From Mesorhizobium plurifarium (GTDB taxonomy: Bacteria; Pseudomonadota; Alphaproteobacteria; Rhizobiales; Rhizobiaceae): a stretch of 64,000 bases of DNA. This document shows positions 48,523-56,405 of this stretch, piece by piece. Positions within the stretch are counted from its first letter, which is position 1; every line of letters begins with the position of its first letter. The stretch lies in contig CCNB01000007.1 in NCBI GenBank assembly GCA_000824785.1, forward strand, positions 470,021-534,020. The letters are read 5' to 3'. The notes beneath the pieces are model-generated. The model was not told the origin of the DNA and did not search any database. It saw only the letters and a program-made list of their open reading frames with translations. The position numbers and the translations under genes were made by a program.

Positions 48523-49440
48523 TCAGCGTAGCGCCCCGACATATTTCTCGTGGAAGCTCACATAGCCAGGCTCGACCACTTTGAGATGCCGCTCGATCAG
48601 CCGATGGAATTCAGGCAGTTGGTGAAACGGCACGCCGGGATAGGCGTGGTGCTCGGCATGGTAAGGCATGTTCCAGGCGAGCTTGCGCACGAACCAGTTG
48701 GTCAGCGTCGTGCGGGTGTTTTCCAGCATGTTGGCCACGAAGGGACAGCGGCCGTGCTCGGCCAGCAGATAAAGCCTCAGGAACGGCTGGCCGAGCAGCG
48801 CCGGCACGATCCAGACAGTGAGCACCACCCATGCCTTGAACCAGACGGCAAGCGCCAGCAGGACGACATAGAAGGCGATCATCGCCCGCGCCTCGGCCTT
48901 CACCTTCGGCAGACCTTTCGGCGGCACGTAGCTGTCGCGGCAGCGCCCCATCGCATTGGTGTAGAGCGTCTTGAAATGCCCGCGCCACACCGGCAGGCCT
49001 GAGACATGGACGATGTATTGCCGCATCGTCTCGGGCTTCGGAAACGCCAGCTCCGGATCGTTTTCCGGATCCTGGGTGAAACGGTGATGGGCGAAGTGGA
49101 AGTAGCGGAACCAGTTGGCGGGCAGCGCGATCGCCAGGCTGCAGAAGCGCGCGACCACATCGTTCAGCCACTGCGTTTCGAACGCCGTCCTGTGCACGGT
49201 CTCGTGCAGCAACGTGAACAGGAACACGATCAGGATGCCCTGCGGCAGCATCAGGACCGGCCAGTACGGCACACGTGCCCCGATCAGCGCGCCAAGGACG
49301 ATGATCGCGCCGAGATGGAGCGCGAACTGGACAAGGCCCGGCCCATCCGATTTTCCGGTCAGCCGGCCGCGCTCCTCATTCGTCAGCGAGGCTATCACGG
49401 AGCGATGGTCGATGGTTTCGTGGTGGTCGATTGCGTTCAT
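48523..49440 (-). CDS. fatty-acid desaturase family membrane enzyme
   Basis: Integral-membrane di-iron enzyme (305 aa). The three histidine boxes are HETVH (residues 79-83), HFAHH (115-119) and HAEHH (about 252-256). Hydrophobic segments flank them. It could desaturate or hydroxylate fatty acids or a related lipid or carotenoid; sequence alone does not decide. ATG 49440 is chosen, with a GTG at 49449 as alternative. It is divergent from a LysR regulator that shares the 80-bp gap. Confidence 0.88.
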   Translation of the reverse strand: MNAIDHHETIDHRSVIASLTNEERGRLTGKSDGPGLVQFALHLGAIIVLGALIGARVPYWPVLMLPQGILIVFLFTLLHETVHRTAFETQWLNDVVARFCSLAIALPANWFRYFHFAHHRFTQDPENDPELAFPKPETMRQYIVHVSGLPVWRGHFKTLYTNAMGRCRDSYVPPKGLPKVKAEARAMIAFYVVLLALAVWFKAWVVLTVWIVPALLGQPFLRLYLLAEHGRCPFVANMLENTRTTLTNWFVRKLAWNMPYHAEHHAYPGVPFHQLPEFHRLIERHLKVVEPGYVSFHEKYVGALR

Positions 49441-49491
49441 AAGGATCACGATACCCAGAAAGAAACCTTTCGAAAAACGAGGATTTCTGCA

Positions 49492-49518
49492 AAATAGATA
49501 AGGCCAGCTTATCTATTT
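49492..49518. promoter_or_regulatory. perfect inverted repeat in the desaturase/lysR gap
   Basis: AAATAGATAAG (49492-49502) and CTTATCTATTT (49508-49518) are a perfect 11-bp dyad with a 5-nt spacer, ending 2 nt before the lysR ATG at 49521. Size, position and AT-richness fit a LysR-type operator that would also autoregulate lysR. Confidence 0.6.
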
Positions 49519-49520
49519 AA

Positions 49521-50462
49521 ATGATCATGGCCACTCTTCCCTCCCTACGCGGACTTCAGGCTTTCGAAGCGGCGGCACGCACAGGCAGCTTCGCCGCCGC
49601 GGCGGAGGAACTGTCGATTTCGGCCGCGGCCGTCAGCCAGCTTATCCGCACCGTCGAGGAGCAGATGGGGCGAAAATTGTTCCATCGGATCAACCGGCGG
49701 GCCGTGCTGACCGAGGCGGGAGTGGAGATGCTGCCGCGGCTCAGCATGGCCTTCCGCGAGATCAGCAGTGTCGCCCGCGACGTCGGCGGTGATGCCTTCC
49801 GCCCTAGGCTCGTCGTTTCGGTGCCGCCCTCCATGGCGATGGGCTGGCTTTCGGAGCGCATCGTCAGCTTTATTGCATCCCATGGAGCCGCCGACATATC
49901 GCTGAGAGGGGATGACGATCCGGTGCCGTTCGATCCTGAATTGATCGACATCCGCCTCTCCTACGGTCCGCACTACCGGGAACATCCGACCGAGGAGGTC
50001 GTCAGGGACGCCGTCTATCCCGTCTGCGCGCCGACGCTGGCCGGCGCGACCGGGTCCGAGAGCCTTGCCGGCCTGCCGCTAATCCACACCGATTGGGGAC
50101 CGACCGGAGCGTCCTTTCCATCCTGGCGCAACTGGTTCGCGGCGGCGGGAAGCGAGCCGGGCCGCGCGGCGCAGCGCGGCCTTTCGGCCAACTCCTCGCG
50201 TGCAGCACTCGATCTCGCCATTTCAGGACTGGGCGTGGCGCTGGCGCAGGGCATCTATTGCGCCCAGGCGCTGGAGGATGGCAGACTGGTGCGGGCCGCC
50301 GCACAATCCTTGGAACTGCGCCAGCCCTATTGCCTGACGATCCCCGAACGCAGCGCAAGGCGCGATATCGTGGGTGCGTTCCGGCAATGGCTGGTCGGGG
50401 AATGCGTGCGCGCGGTCAAATCACCGGCGTTCGGCATCCAGCCATCCGAGAAACTCGTTTAG
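49521..50462 (+). CDS. LysR family transcriptional regulator
   Basis: Regulator of 313 aa. The N-terminal winged helix-turn-helix is AAAEELSISAAAVSQLIRTV followed by EEQMGRKLFHR, close to the GcvA/AmpR group. The effector-binding domain covers about residues 90-300. It is divergent from the desaturase gene across an 80-bp gap that contains a perfect inverted repeat, so it probably controls that gene and itself. ATG 49521 or 49527. Confidence 0.92.
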   Translation: MIMATLPSLRGLQAFEAAARTGSFAAAAEELSISAAAVSQLIRTVEEQMGRKLFHRINRRAVLTEAGVEMLPRLSMAFREISSVARDVGGDAFRPRLVVSVPPSMAMGWLSERIVSFIASHGAADISLRGDDDPVPFDPELIDIRLSYGPHYREHPTEEVVRDAVYPVCAPTLAGATGSESLAGLPLIHTDWGPTGASFPSWRNWFAAAGSEPGRAAQRGLSANSSRAALDLAISGLGVALAQGIYCAQALEDGRLVRAAAQSLELRQPYCLTIPERSARRDIVGAFRQWLVGECVRAVKSPAFGIQPSEKLV

Positions 50463-50536
50463 GGAACTACGGTGACGGGGCACCAATCCTTCGTGCCCGC
50501 CTCGCTTTTCGGTCGAACGAAGTCGGAGATTTTTCA

Positions 50537-50929
50537 ATGTCGCTCGAACTCATCAATCCGGCTGACCTGCCGGTTCCGGAGATGTACACGCAGGTCGTCG
50601 TCGCGACGGGATCCAAGCTGGTGTTCATCTCGGGTCAGCAGCCGGAAGATATCCACGGCAAGCTCGTCGGACATGGTGATTTTGCGGCGCAAGCGCGCCT
50701 GTCATTCGCCAATCTCGGCCGAGCGCTCAAGGCGGCTGGCGCCCGGCCCGACCAGGTCTGCAAGATCACGATCTACATCGTCGACTACGTCCGCGATGAA
50801 CACGTTCCGATGATCGAAGCCGCGCAGATCTCGCTGTTTGGAGATCACAAGCCAGCGAATGTGATTGTCGGCGTGGCGATCATGTCTCCAGGCTACCTCA
50901 TAGAGGTAGATGCGATAGCGGTCATTTGA
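50537..50929 (+). CDS. RidA family protein
   Basis: Protein of 130 aa in the RidA (YjgF/YER057c/UK114) family, trimeric enzymes that hydrolyse reactive imines and enamines. The family end is visible as VPMIEAAQISLFGDHKPANV then VGVAIMSPGYLIEVDAIAV. Position IEVDAIA aligns with the usual (V)E(I/V)xAxA ending, but the conserved Arg before the TVG segment reads as Asn-Val (KPANV), so it may be a non-deaminase subgroup. GGAG lies 8 nt before the ATG. Confidence 0.87.
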   Translation: MSLELINPADLPVPEMYTQVVVATGSKLVFISGQQPEDIHGKLVGHGDFAAQARLSFANLGRALKAAGARPDQVCKITIYIVDYVRDEHVPMIEAAQISLFGDHKPANVIVGVAIMSPGYLIEVDAIAVI

Positions 50930-50962
50930 CGAGGAGACCGGAATCGACGCGCGCTGAGGGCT

Positions 50963-51235
50963 TCAAAGATGCCCGGCCAGAGCCGCGACCATGTCTTTGC
51001 TCGTCGCCACCGGAATGATCTCGAACTCGACGAGGTCGTTCCACTCGATGGCCCAGCGCTGCAGGATCGTGACGTCGTCGGCCTCCACCAACAAGAAGCA
51101 GCGGCTCATGTCGGCCGCGATCCAGGAGTGGTGGACAACGAGCTCGTCGGGTTTCAGCCGGCCCTTATCGCGGAAGCGGCGATAGATTTCCTTGCGGTCC
51201 GCGCCGTGAAAGTCTTCGATCACCAGGAACAGCAT
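50963..51235 (-). CDS. DUF3303 family protein
   Basis: Small cytoplasmic protein (90 aa), matching the DUF3303 pattern by eye: MLFLVIEDFHGADRKEIYRR, GRLKPDELVVHHSWIAAD and CFLLVEADDVTILQRWAIEW. The ferredoxin-like fold of such proteins suggests a stress-responsive or monooxygenase-like role, unproven. GAGGGAAA precedes the ATG. The inverted octamer arrays lie immediately upstream. Confidence 0.82.
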   Translation of the reverse strand: MLFLVIEDFHGADRKEIYRRFRDKGRLKPDELVVHHSWIAADMSRCFLLVEADDVTILQRWAIEWNDLVEFEIIPVATSKDMVAALAGHL

Positions 51236-51261
51236 TCTTTTCCCTCGGTTGAGTTATGGGG

Positions 51262-51447
51262 AACTGAGGAACTGAAGAACTGAAGAACTGAAGAACTGAA
51301 GAACTGAAGAACTGAAGAACTGAAGAACTGAAGAGATAGGAAAATGATTATTCGATAGTGCAAGGACGGATTTTCCGCGAGGCACCCCATTCTTCAATTC
51401 TTCAATTCTTCAATTCTTCAGTTCCTCAGTTCTTCAGTTCCTCAGTT
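51262..51447. repeat. inverted pair of octamer tandem arrays
   Basis: Nine direct copies of AACTGAAG (51262-51333; the first reads AACTGAGG) are followed, after 58 bp, by seven copies of the reverse complement type CTTCA(A/G)TT or CCTCAGTT (51392-51447). The arms could pair over about 56 bp. The block separates the ligase stop (51463) from the DUF3303 start (51235). Confidence 0.9.
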
Positions 51448-51462
51448 CCCCTCCCCCGCCCG

Positions 51463-52926
51463 CTACTTCTCCGGCCGCTCCAGGCGCTCCAGGAACCACT
51501 GCGTCAGGCGCACCCAGAGCTCGTCCTTCTCGCCGGAATCCTCCCAACCATGGTCGAGATTGGGATTGTCGTTGACCTCGATGACGAAGACCCCGTCCTT
51601 GGTCTCCTTGAGGTCGACGCCGTAGAGCCCGTCGCCGATGCATTTCGCGGCCCTGACCGCCGTCTCGACGACATGCGGCGGCGTCTGCTTCAGCGTGAAC
51701 GTCTTTATCCCGCCCTGGTCGGGCTTGCCGCTGGCCTTGTGGTTGACGATCTGCCAGTGCTTCTTCGCCATCAGATAGTGCACTGCAAACAGCGGTTGGC
51801 CGCCGAGCACGCCGACGCGCCAGTCATATTCGGTCGGGATGAATTTCTGCGCGATCAGGAGATCTGAATCTTCCAGCCACTCGGTCGCGAGCTTGGTGAG
51901 CTCCGCCATGTTCTCGCATTTCTTGACGCCGCGCGAGAAGGACGAATCCGGGATCTTCAGCACCAGCGGAAAACCCAGCGTCTGCGCCGCGACCTCGAAG
52001 TCGGACGTGCCGGCGATCATCACCGTCGGCGGCACCGGCACCTTGTTGTAGGTCATCAGCTCGTTGAGATAGACCTTGTTGGTGCAGCGGATCATCGACA
52101 GCGGATCGTCGATCACCGGCATGCCTTCCTGCTGGGCGCGGCGCGCGAAGCGATAGGTATGGTTGGAGATCGAGGTGGTCTCGCGAATGAACAGCGCATC
52201 GTAATTGGCGAGCTTGGCGAGGTCCTTCTTGGTGATCGGCTCGACCTCGACGCCCATCTTCTCGGCGATCCGCGCCCAATAGCGCAACGAGGAAATCTCG
52301 GACGGCGGCAGTTCCTCATGCGGATCGACCAGCGTCGCGAATGTGTAGCGCGCCGGCGTGCGGCCCTTGGTGTCGCGCCATTCGCGGTTGGTGTAGGTGT
52401 CCAGGCATTGCAGGAAGAACTCTTCCTCGTCCTCGGTCATGCGGGCGAGCGGCAGGAAGCCGATCTTGCGGATCGAGGCCCATTCGGCGCTGTCCTTGAT
52501 GTGGACCTCGAGCGCCGGCGCGCGGAACCAGTCGAACAGCAGCTTGGCGAAACGGTCCCACACTTTCGACGGACCGATGCCGAAGAAGATCGCGACCTTG
52601 GCCGGAAACGCCCCGCCAAGGTCCTTGCGGCATTTGTTCAAGGCAAGCTCGAGCTCCGGCAGCGCGTGCTCGTAGAGCTTGCGCTCCGACAGGTCGATCA
52701 TGGTCTCGACGGTCGGGATCACCCGGTGGCCGCGCGACCCCGCCAGCAGCGAGGCGTAGTAGCCGCGGCTCTGGTAGCCGTAATTGTTCGACAGGTTGAT
52801 CACCTTCGGCCGCTGGCCGCGGAACAGCGCCGGATGCGCGAGATAGTCGCGATTGGTGATGATCTTGTGGGGTGTGGCCACCTGATCGATGTCGTTCTGC
52901 CTGCCTGTGAGGATAACCCAGGTCAT
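51463..52926 (-). CDS. RimK-type ATP-grasp ligase with RLAN N-terminal domain
   Basis: ATP-grasp amidoligase (487 aa), predicted to join an amino acid or peptide to a carboxylate using ATP. The N-terminal ~170 residues (NLSNNYGYQSRGYYASLLAG) match the RimK-like ATP-grasp N-terminal (RLAN) domain. The ATP-grasp core follows with DDPLSMIRCTNKVYLNELM, LVLKIPDSSFSRGVKK, LIAQKFIPTEYDWRVGV and the Mg-binding VFVIEVNDNPNLDHG. Substrate unknown. It starts 4 nt after the stop of the GNAT-C39 gene, so the two are almost certainly one operon. It is not ordinary RimK, which is about 300 aa and lacks RLAN. Confidence 0.9.
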   Translation of the reverse strand: MTWVILTGRQNDIDQVATPHKIITNRDYLAHPALFRGQRPKVINLSNNYGYQSRGYYASLLAGSRGHRVIPTVETMIDLSERKLYEHALPELELALNKCRKDLGGAFPAKVAIFFGIGPSKVWDRFAKLLFDWFRAPALEVHIKDSAEWASIRKIGFLPLARMTEDEEEFFLQCLDTYTNREWRDTKGRTPARYTFATLVDPHEELPPSEISSLRYWARIAEKMGVEVEPITKKDLAKLANYDALFIRETTSISNHTYRFARRAQQEGMPVIDDPLSMIRCTNKVYLNELMTYNKVPVPPTVMIAGTSDFEVAAQTLGFPLVLKIPDSSFSRGVKKCENMAELTKLATEWLEDSDLLIAQKFIPTEYDWRVGVLGGQPLFAVHYLMAKKHWQIVNHKASGKPDQGGIKTFTLKQTPPHVVETAVRAAKCIGDGLYGVDLKETKDGVFVIEVNDNPNLDHGWEDSGEKDELWVRLTQWFLERLERPEK

Positions 52927-52930
52927 TGTC

Positions 52931-54028
52931 TCAGCGTTTTCCCAGAGTGATGGCGGCGCGCAAACCGTCGCGGCCGAACTGCGCCATGTTCATGAAAATG
53001 TCGTAGGGCACCGGAATGTTCGCGGCATCGAGGATCGTTTCCTGTCTCTCATCCTCGACCCAGGGGTCGTGGATCAGGATATGGTCGCCATCGTCGCCGA
53101 TGGCCAGCACCCAATGCGGCACCTTCTTGCCGAACATCAGGAAGCCGCTGACCAGCACGATAACCAGCTTCCCGTCGGCCAGGGCGTCACGGATGTCGCC
53201 GATGCCGAACGGACGGTAGTTGACGGGGATGCCGTAAAGCTCGGCGCGGCGGCGGAAATCGACTTGGGCGAGTTCCATCACCCGGCGCTTGTCCTCGCTT
53301 CGCACCGACTGCAGGAACAGCGCGCCGTAGAAGGAGACGAATATCTCGGCGGCGAGCCCGCTCTCATAGCCGGCGACGGCCAGGCCGAAGGGCTCGCAGC
53401 CGCCGGGACCCGACATCATGAAGACCGTGGTCGCCTCGCGCCACAGGCGGATTTCCATGACCGGGTCGGGCACGAAGCCACGATCGAAATTGGCCATCGC
53501 CATCATCAGGCAGCACGGGCCGCAGGTGAATTCGCAGGTCTGCTGGTAGAACGGCACCTTGGTCGCGGTCGGCGTGTCGCCGCGCAGCGTCTTTTCATAG
53601 CGCAGCGCGGTCGCGCCATCCTCGTAATAGTCGGGCTCGCGGCCCAATTTCCGATAGCCGGCCTGTTCGTAGATGCGGATGGCGCGATGATTGTCCTCGC
53701 GTACTTCGAGGCGCAGCAGCAGCCGGTCGTGCTCGAAGGCGGCCTCCTCGGCAGCCGCCAGCAGAAGCCGGCCAATGCCGAGACGGCCGAAGAAAGGTCC
53801 GACGGCGATGGAATAAAGCCGCGCGACGCCGCTGCCCTTGCGAAACAGCACCACCGCATAGCCGGCGACGCGGCCCTCATTCTCGGCCACCAGCATCTCG
53901 GCGGTTTCGCGTTCGATGAACTGGCGGAAGGAGCGGCGCGAGAGCCTGTCGCCCGGAAAAACAGCCTTCTCGATGGCGGCGAGGTCATCGACGTCTGACG
54001 CGCGGGCCTTGCGGATCTCGGCAGGCAT
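52931..54028 (-). CDS. GNAT acetyltransferase fused to C39-like cysteine peptidase
   Basis: Two-domain protein (365 aa). Residues 1-150 are a RimI-like GNAT domain with acetyl-CoA loop GRLGIGRLLL and the EDNHRAIRIYEQAGYRKLGR ending. Residues about 155-350 are a C39-like papain-fold peptidase: oxyanion Gln163, nucleophile Cys169 in CEFTCGPCCLMM, His305 in VPHWVLAIGDD and Asp321 in ILIHDPW. There is no signal peptide or membrane segment, unlike C39 domains of bacteriocin exporters. Being just upstream of the RLAN ligase suggests that acetylation, cleavage and ligation act on one peptide product. Confidence 0.9.
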   Translation of the reverse strand: MPAEIRKARASDVDDLAAIEKAVFPGDRLSRRSFRQFIERETAEMLVAENEGRVAGYAVVLFRKGSGVARLYSIAVGPFFGRLGIGRLLLAAAEEAAFEHDRLLLRLEVREDNHRAIRIYEQAGYRKLGREPDYYEDGATALRYEKTLRGDTPTATKVPFYQQTCEFTCGPCCLMMAMANFDRGFVPDPVMEIRLWREATTVFMMSGPGGCEPFGLAVAGYESGLAAEIFVSFYGALFLQSVRSEDKRRVMELAQVDFRRRAELYGIPVNYRPFGIGDIRDALADGKLVIVLVSGFLMFGKKVPHWVLAIGDDGDHILIHDPWVEDERQETILDAANIPVPYDIFMNMAQFGRDGLRAAITLGKR

Positions 54029-54086
54029 GCGGGCTTGGGAGAACCTCGATTGGGTTTAAGAAACGGCCCCGGTGGATGCGTCGCGA

Positions 54087-54203
54087 ATACTGGCCGAAGC
54101 GCCAGTATCCATCAAGCGCTATCGCTCCTTGATTAGGGCCGAATTGTGACAGTTTCCGCCACGGCAGGAAACGGCCAGGCGCTTGAACGGAATTGCCGTT
54201 CAA
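54087..54203. other. two hairpins between the anti-sigma and GNAT-C39 genes
   Basis: ATACTGGC (54087-54094) / GCCAGTAT (54101-54108) and TTGAACGG (54183-54190) / CCGTTCAA (54196-54203) are short perfect dyads within the 207-bp gap. They could end the sigma operon or mark operators for the next one; neither is followed by a T-run on the minus strand. Confidence 0.4.
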
Positions 54204-54235
54204 AGGACTGCCGGTCGCCGAAAAACGCAGCCGGT

Positions 54236-55027
54236 TCAGCTCGATATGCCGGCCACGAGCTGGCCGTAGGCGTTCTTTGCGACATCCGACAGGCGCTCCG
54301 GCGGCAACGAGCCGACGACCGCGCAGGCATAGCCCTTGTCCAGCCAGTAGACAGCCTCCGGCCCGCCGGTCTCGGCAGTATAGGTGCCCTTGGATGTCTC
54401 CGACGATTCGGCGGTGATGTAGAGCGAAATGCGCTCGCCTTTGGCGTCCTCATAAAGCAGCATCGCCGCCTTGCCCTGGTCTCCGGCGGGCAGCAACCGG
54501 CCACCGACGAGATCGAAGCCCTCGGCCGCAAGATCGGGCGCAACCAGCTTCAACCCGATACGGTTCGAGAGCCAGGTCTGGAGATGATCCTTGTCGCTTG
54601 CCGGAACCTCGACGGCGTGGCGCTTCTCGGCGGCGTAGATGACGTGGGCTGCGATCGCCTGCTCGGCGAGCTGGTCGTCGCCCTCGCCCCGGGCGATGCC
54701 GTCGATGCCCGCGACATAGCCGCCGAGCCCGCCGAGCGCGAGCATCACGGCCGCGGCAGCCGACAGCCACCAGCGTGAGCGCCAGGCCGGTCCCTTCACG
54801 GGCGCCTCGCCAAGCACGACCTGCCGCAGCCTCGCCGGCACCGGCTCGTCCATCACGCCCGCGAAGGCGGCGCGCATGGCGGCGCGGTCGGCGATGTAGC
54901 GCGCGGACCGCGCCTTCATCTCGGGATTGGCCTCGAGCCAGGCGTCGTAAGCCATGCGCTCCTCGCCCGGCAGCTCGCCGTCGAGGGCCATATGGATATC
55001 GCGTTCGGAGAAATCGTGGCGGGTCAT
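54236..55027 (-). CDS. anti-sigma factor, membrane-anchored
   Basis: Inhibitor (263 aa) of the ECF sigma factor encoded just upstream; starts overlap by 4 nt (ATGA). The N-terminal cytoplasmic part FSERDIHMALDGELPGEERM resembles the anti-sigma domain, without the HxxxCxxC zinc motif of redox sensors. One membrane helix (SRWWLSAAAAVMLALGGLGG, about residues 82-105) leads to a periplasmic domain that presumably senses the signal. Its trigger is unknown. Confidence 0.9.
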   Translation of the reverse strand: MTRHDFSERDIHMALDGELPGEERMAYDAWLEANPEMKARSARYIADRAAMRAAFAGVMDEPVPARLRQVVLGEAPVKGPAWRSRWWLSAAAAVMLALGGLGGYVAGIDGIARGEGDDQLAEQAIAAHVIYAAEKRHAVEVPASDKDHLQTWLSNRIGLKLVAPDLAAEGFDLVGGRLLPAGDQGKAAMLLYEDAKGERISLYITAESSETSKGTYTAETGGPEAVYWLDKGYACAVVGSLPPERLSDVAKNAYGQLVAGISS

Positions 55028-55542
55028 TTCTCAACGATCCTTATCGAGCGGCGGCGCGATGTGTCGTCGAGCAATCCTCGCAATTCCTCGCGGCCGCGTG
55101 CGATGCGCGACATCAGCGTGCCGGCCGGCACGCCAAGGATGTTGGCTGCCTCGGCATAGGAAAAGCCCTCGATGGCGACCATCACCAACGCCGCGCGGCG
55201 ATCGGGGCTGATCGCCTGCAAGGCATCCATGATCTCGCGCGAGGCGATGGTCTCGACCTGATCGGCGGGCGCGGCTTGGGCCTCACCGGCTTCGAGAGGC
55301 AGCATCGCCGCCTCGCCGCGCCGGTTGACCTTGCGCATCTGGTCGATGAACAAGTGATGCATGATCGTGAACAGCCACCTCCGGGGGCTCTCTCCAGTCT
55401 GCCAGTTGTCGAGCCGCACAAGCGCCCGCTCCAGGCAATCCTGGACGAGATCGTCGGCGGAATCGCGCTCGCGCAGCAACGAGCGCGCATAGCGCCGCAA
55501 CCGCGGTATTTCGCTCAGGATCGCTGCCTTCTTGTCGTCCAT
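55024..55542 (-). CDS. RNA polymerase ECF sigma factor
   Basis: Alternative sigma factor (172 aa). Region 2 shows DSADDLVQDCLERALVRLDN and RRWLFTIMHHLFIDQMRK; region 4 shows ISPDRRAALVMVAIEGFSYA followed by the HTH EAANILGVPAGTLMSRIARG. The downstream anti-sigma gene is coupled by a 4-nt overlap. The group probably answers an envelope stress. I looked upstream for an autoregulated promoter and found no convincing -35/-10 pair. Confidence 0.93.
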   Translation of the reverse strand: MDDKKAAILSEIPRLRRYARSLLRERDSADDLVQDCLERALVRLDNWQTGESPRRWLFTIMHHLFIDQMRKVNRRGEAAMLPLEAGEAQAAPADQVETIASREIMDALQAISPDRRAALVMVAIEGFSYAEAANILGVPAGTLMSRIARGREELRGLLDDTSRRRSIRIVEK

Positions 55543-55700
55543 GACCGCTTGTTTCGAGGTCGCTTTCCATCCCGATAGAACGCGCCTTCCCGGCGCGGTG
55601 CAAGCAGTCAGCGCGAGGCGGCCGAACCGCTGCGTTTACCCAAGCACGTGAATAACGATGGTGGAGGGCGGTTTATTCCAGGCAATCGCGAGAAAGCCAA

Positions 55701-56114
55701 TTATTTCAAATCAGTCAGCAAGAAATCATTACCCTTGTAAAGCAGCGGAACACCGAGCGTCTTGGCGCAAGCATAGGCAAAGCAGTCGCCGAGGTTCAGA
55801 TCAGCCTGGTGACCGACGGCCTTGCCGTAACGAGCGCTGGCGTCGATGGCACGCGAACCGATCGCGTCGCCGATGGGCAGACTTTCCGCGCCGATTTCCG
55901 CGACCAACTGATCCACCAGCTCGCGAGCCTTGAGGAGTGCCTCAGCGGTCGGCTTGCGGGAACCCGCGCCGGCTCGCGCCAAAGCCTGCGTCGCTTCAAA
56001 ACGGACCATCGCGGAGACGTAGAAGTCGACGTTTCCGGAGAGCTGTTTGGACAGTTCTTCCCAGCCCGATTCCTGATTGAGAATGGCGACGATCACCGAC
56101 GCGTCGACGAACAT
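55701..56114 (-). CDS. vapC: VapC toxin, PIN-domain ribonuclease
   Basis: Type II toxin (137 aa from ATG 56114). The PIN fold keeps its acidic residues: Asp in MFVDASVIVAI, Glu in VRFEATQAL, and Asp in LNLGDCFAYACAK and YKGNDFLLTDL. It would cleave a structured RNA such as tRNA. The ATG shares a base with the antitoxin stop (TGATG), so translation is coupled to vapB; a GTG at 56126 is also open. Confidence 0.92.
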   Translation of the reverse strand: MFVDASVIVAILNQESGWEELSKQLSGNVDFYVSAMVRFEATQALARAGAGSRKPTAEALLKARELVDQLVAEIGAESLPIGDAIGSRAIDASARYGKAVGHQADLNLGDCFAYACAKTLGVPLLYKGNDFLLTDLK

Positions 56115-56356
56115 CACTCTTCCCACATTTCATCGGTGAATTTCTTCATATCGAAATCGGGATTGGGTAGACCGATCTTTTTCGCCTCCGCCTGAAGCCT
56201 GACGATCCGCTCGCGCAGCGGCACCTTGGCACGATTGCGTTCCAGTTCGTGCATAAGCGCCGTCCGCACCGCCTCGGTCTTGCTCGGCGCATTCATCTCC
56301 CGCTGCAATTTGGTGGCCAGCGCGTCCACTTCATCGTCACGTATGTAGAGTGGCAT
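56114..56356 (-). CDS. vapB: VapB antitoxin
   Basis: Antitoxin (80 aa) partner of VapC. The N-terminal MPLYIRDDEVDALATKLQRE and SKTEAVRTALMHELERNR match the Rv0623/PSK-type ribbon-helix-helix antitoxins; the C-terminal NPDFDMKKFTDEMWEE should bind the toxin. Upstream repeats of GAATATYC (56359-56403) are the likely operator. Confidence 0.9.
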   Translation of the reverse strand: MPLYIRDDEVDALATKLQREMNAPSKTEAVRTALMHELERNRAKVPLRERIVRLQAEAKKIGLPNPDFDMKKFTDEMWEE

Positions 56357-56358
56357 TA

Positions 56359-56403
56359 GAATATCCCTTTATGAATATTCGAGATATCCCAGATTGGATA
56401 TTC
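56359..56403. promoter_or_regulatory. candidate VapB operator
   Basis: GAATATCC (56359-56366), the palindrome GAATATTC (56373-56380) and GGATATTC (56396-56403) lie just upstream of vapB. The outer two form an inverted pair with the palindrome between them. The arrangement fits cooperative autorepression by a VapBC complex and partly overlaps the 3' end region of the DUF2339 gene (stop at 56406). Confidence 0.5.
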
Positions 56404-56405
56404 CT

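Noticed and set aside
55543..55640. Autoregulated ECF promoter upstream of the sigma gene
   Set aside because: GGGAAGG and similar words occur but no -35/-10 pair with proper spacing could be defended.
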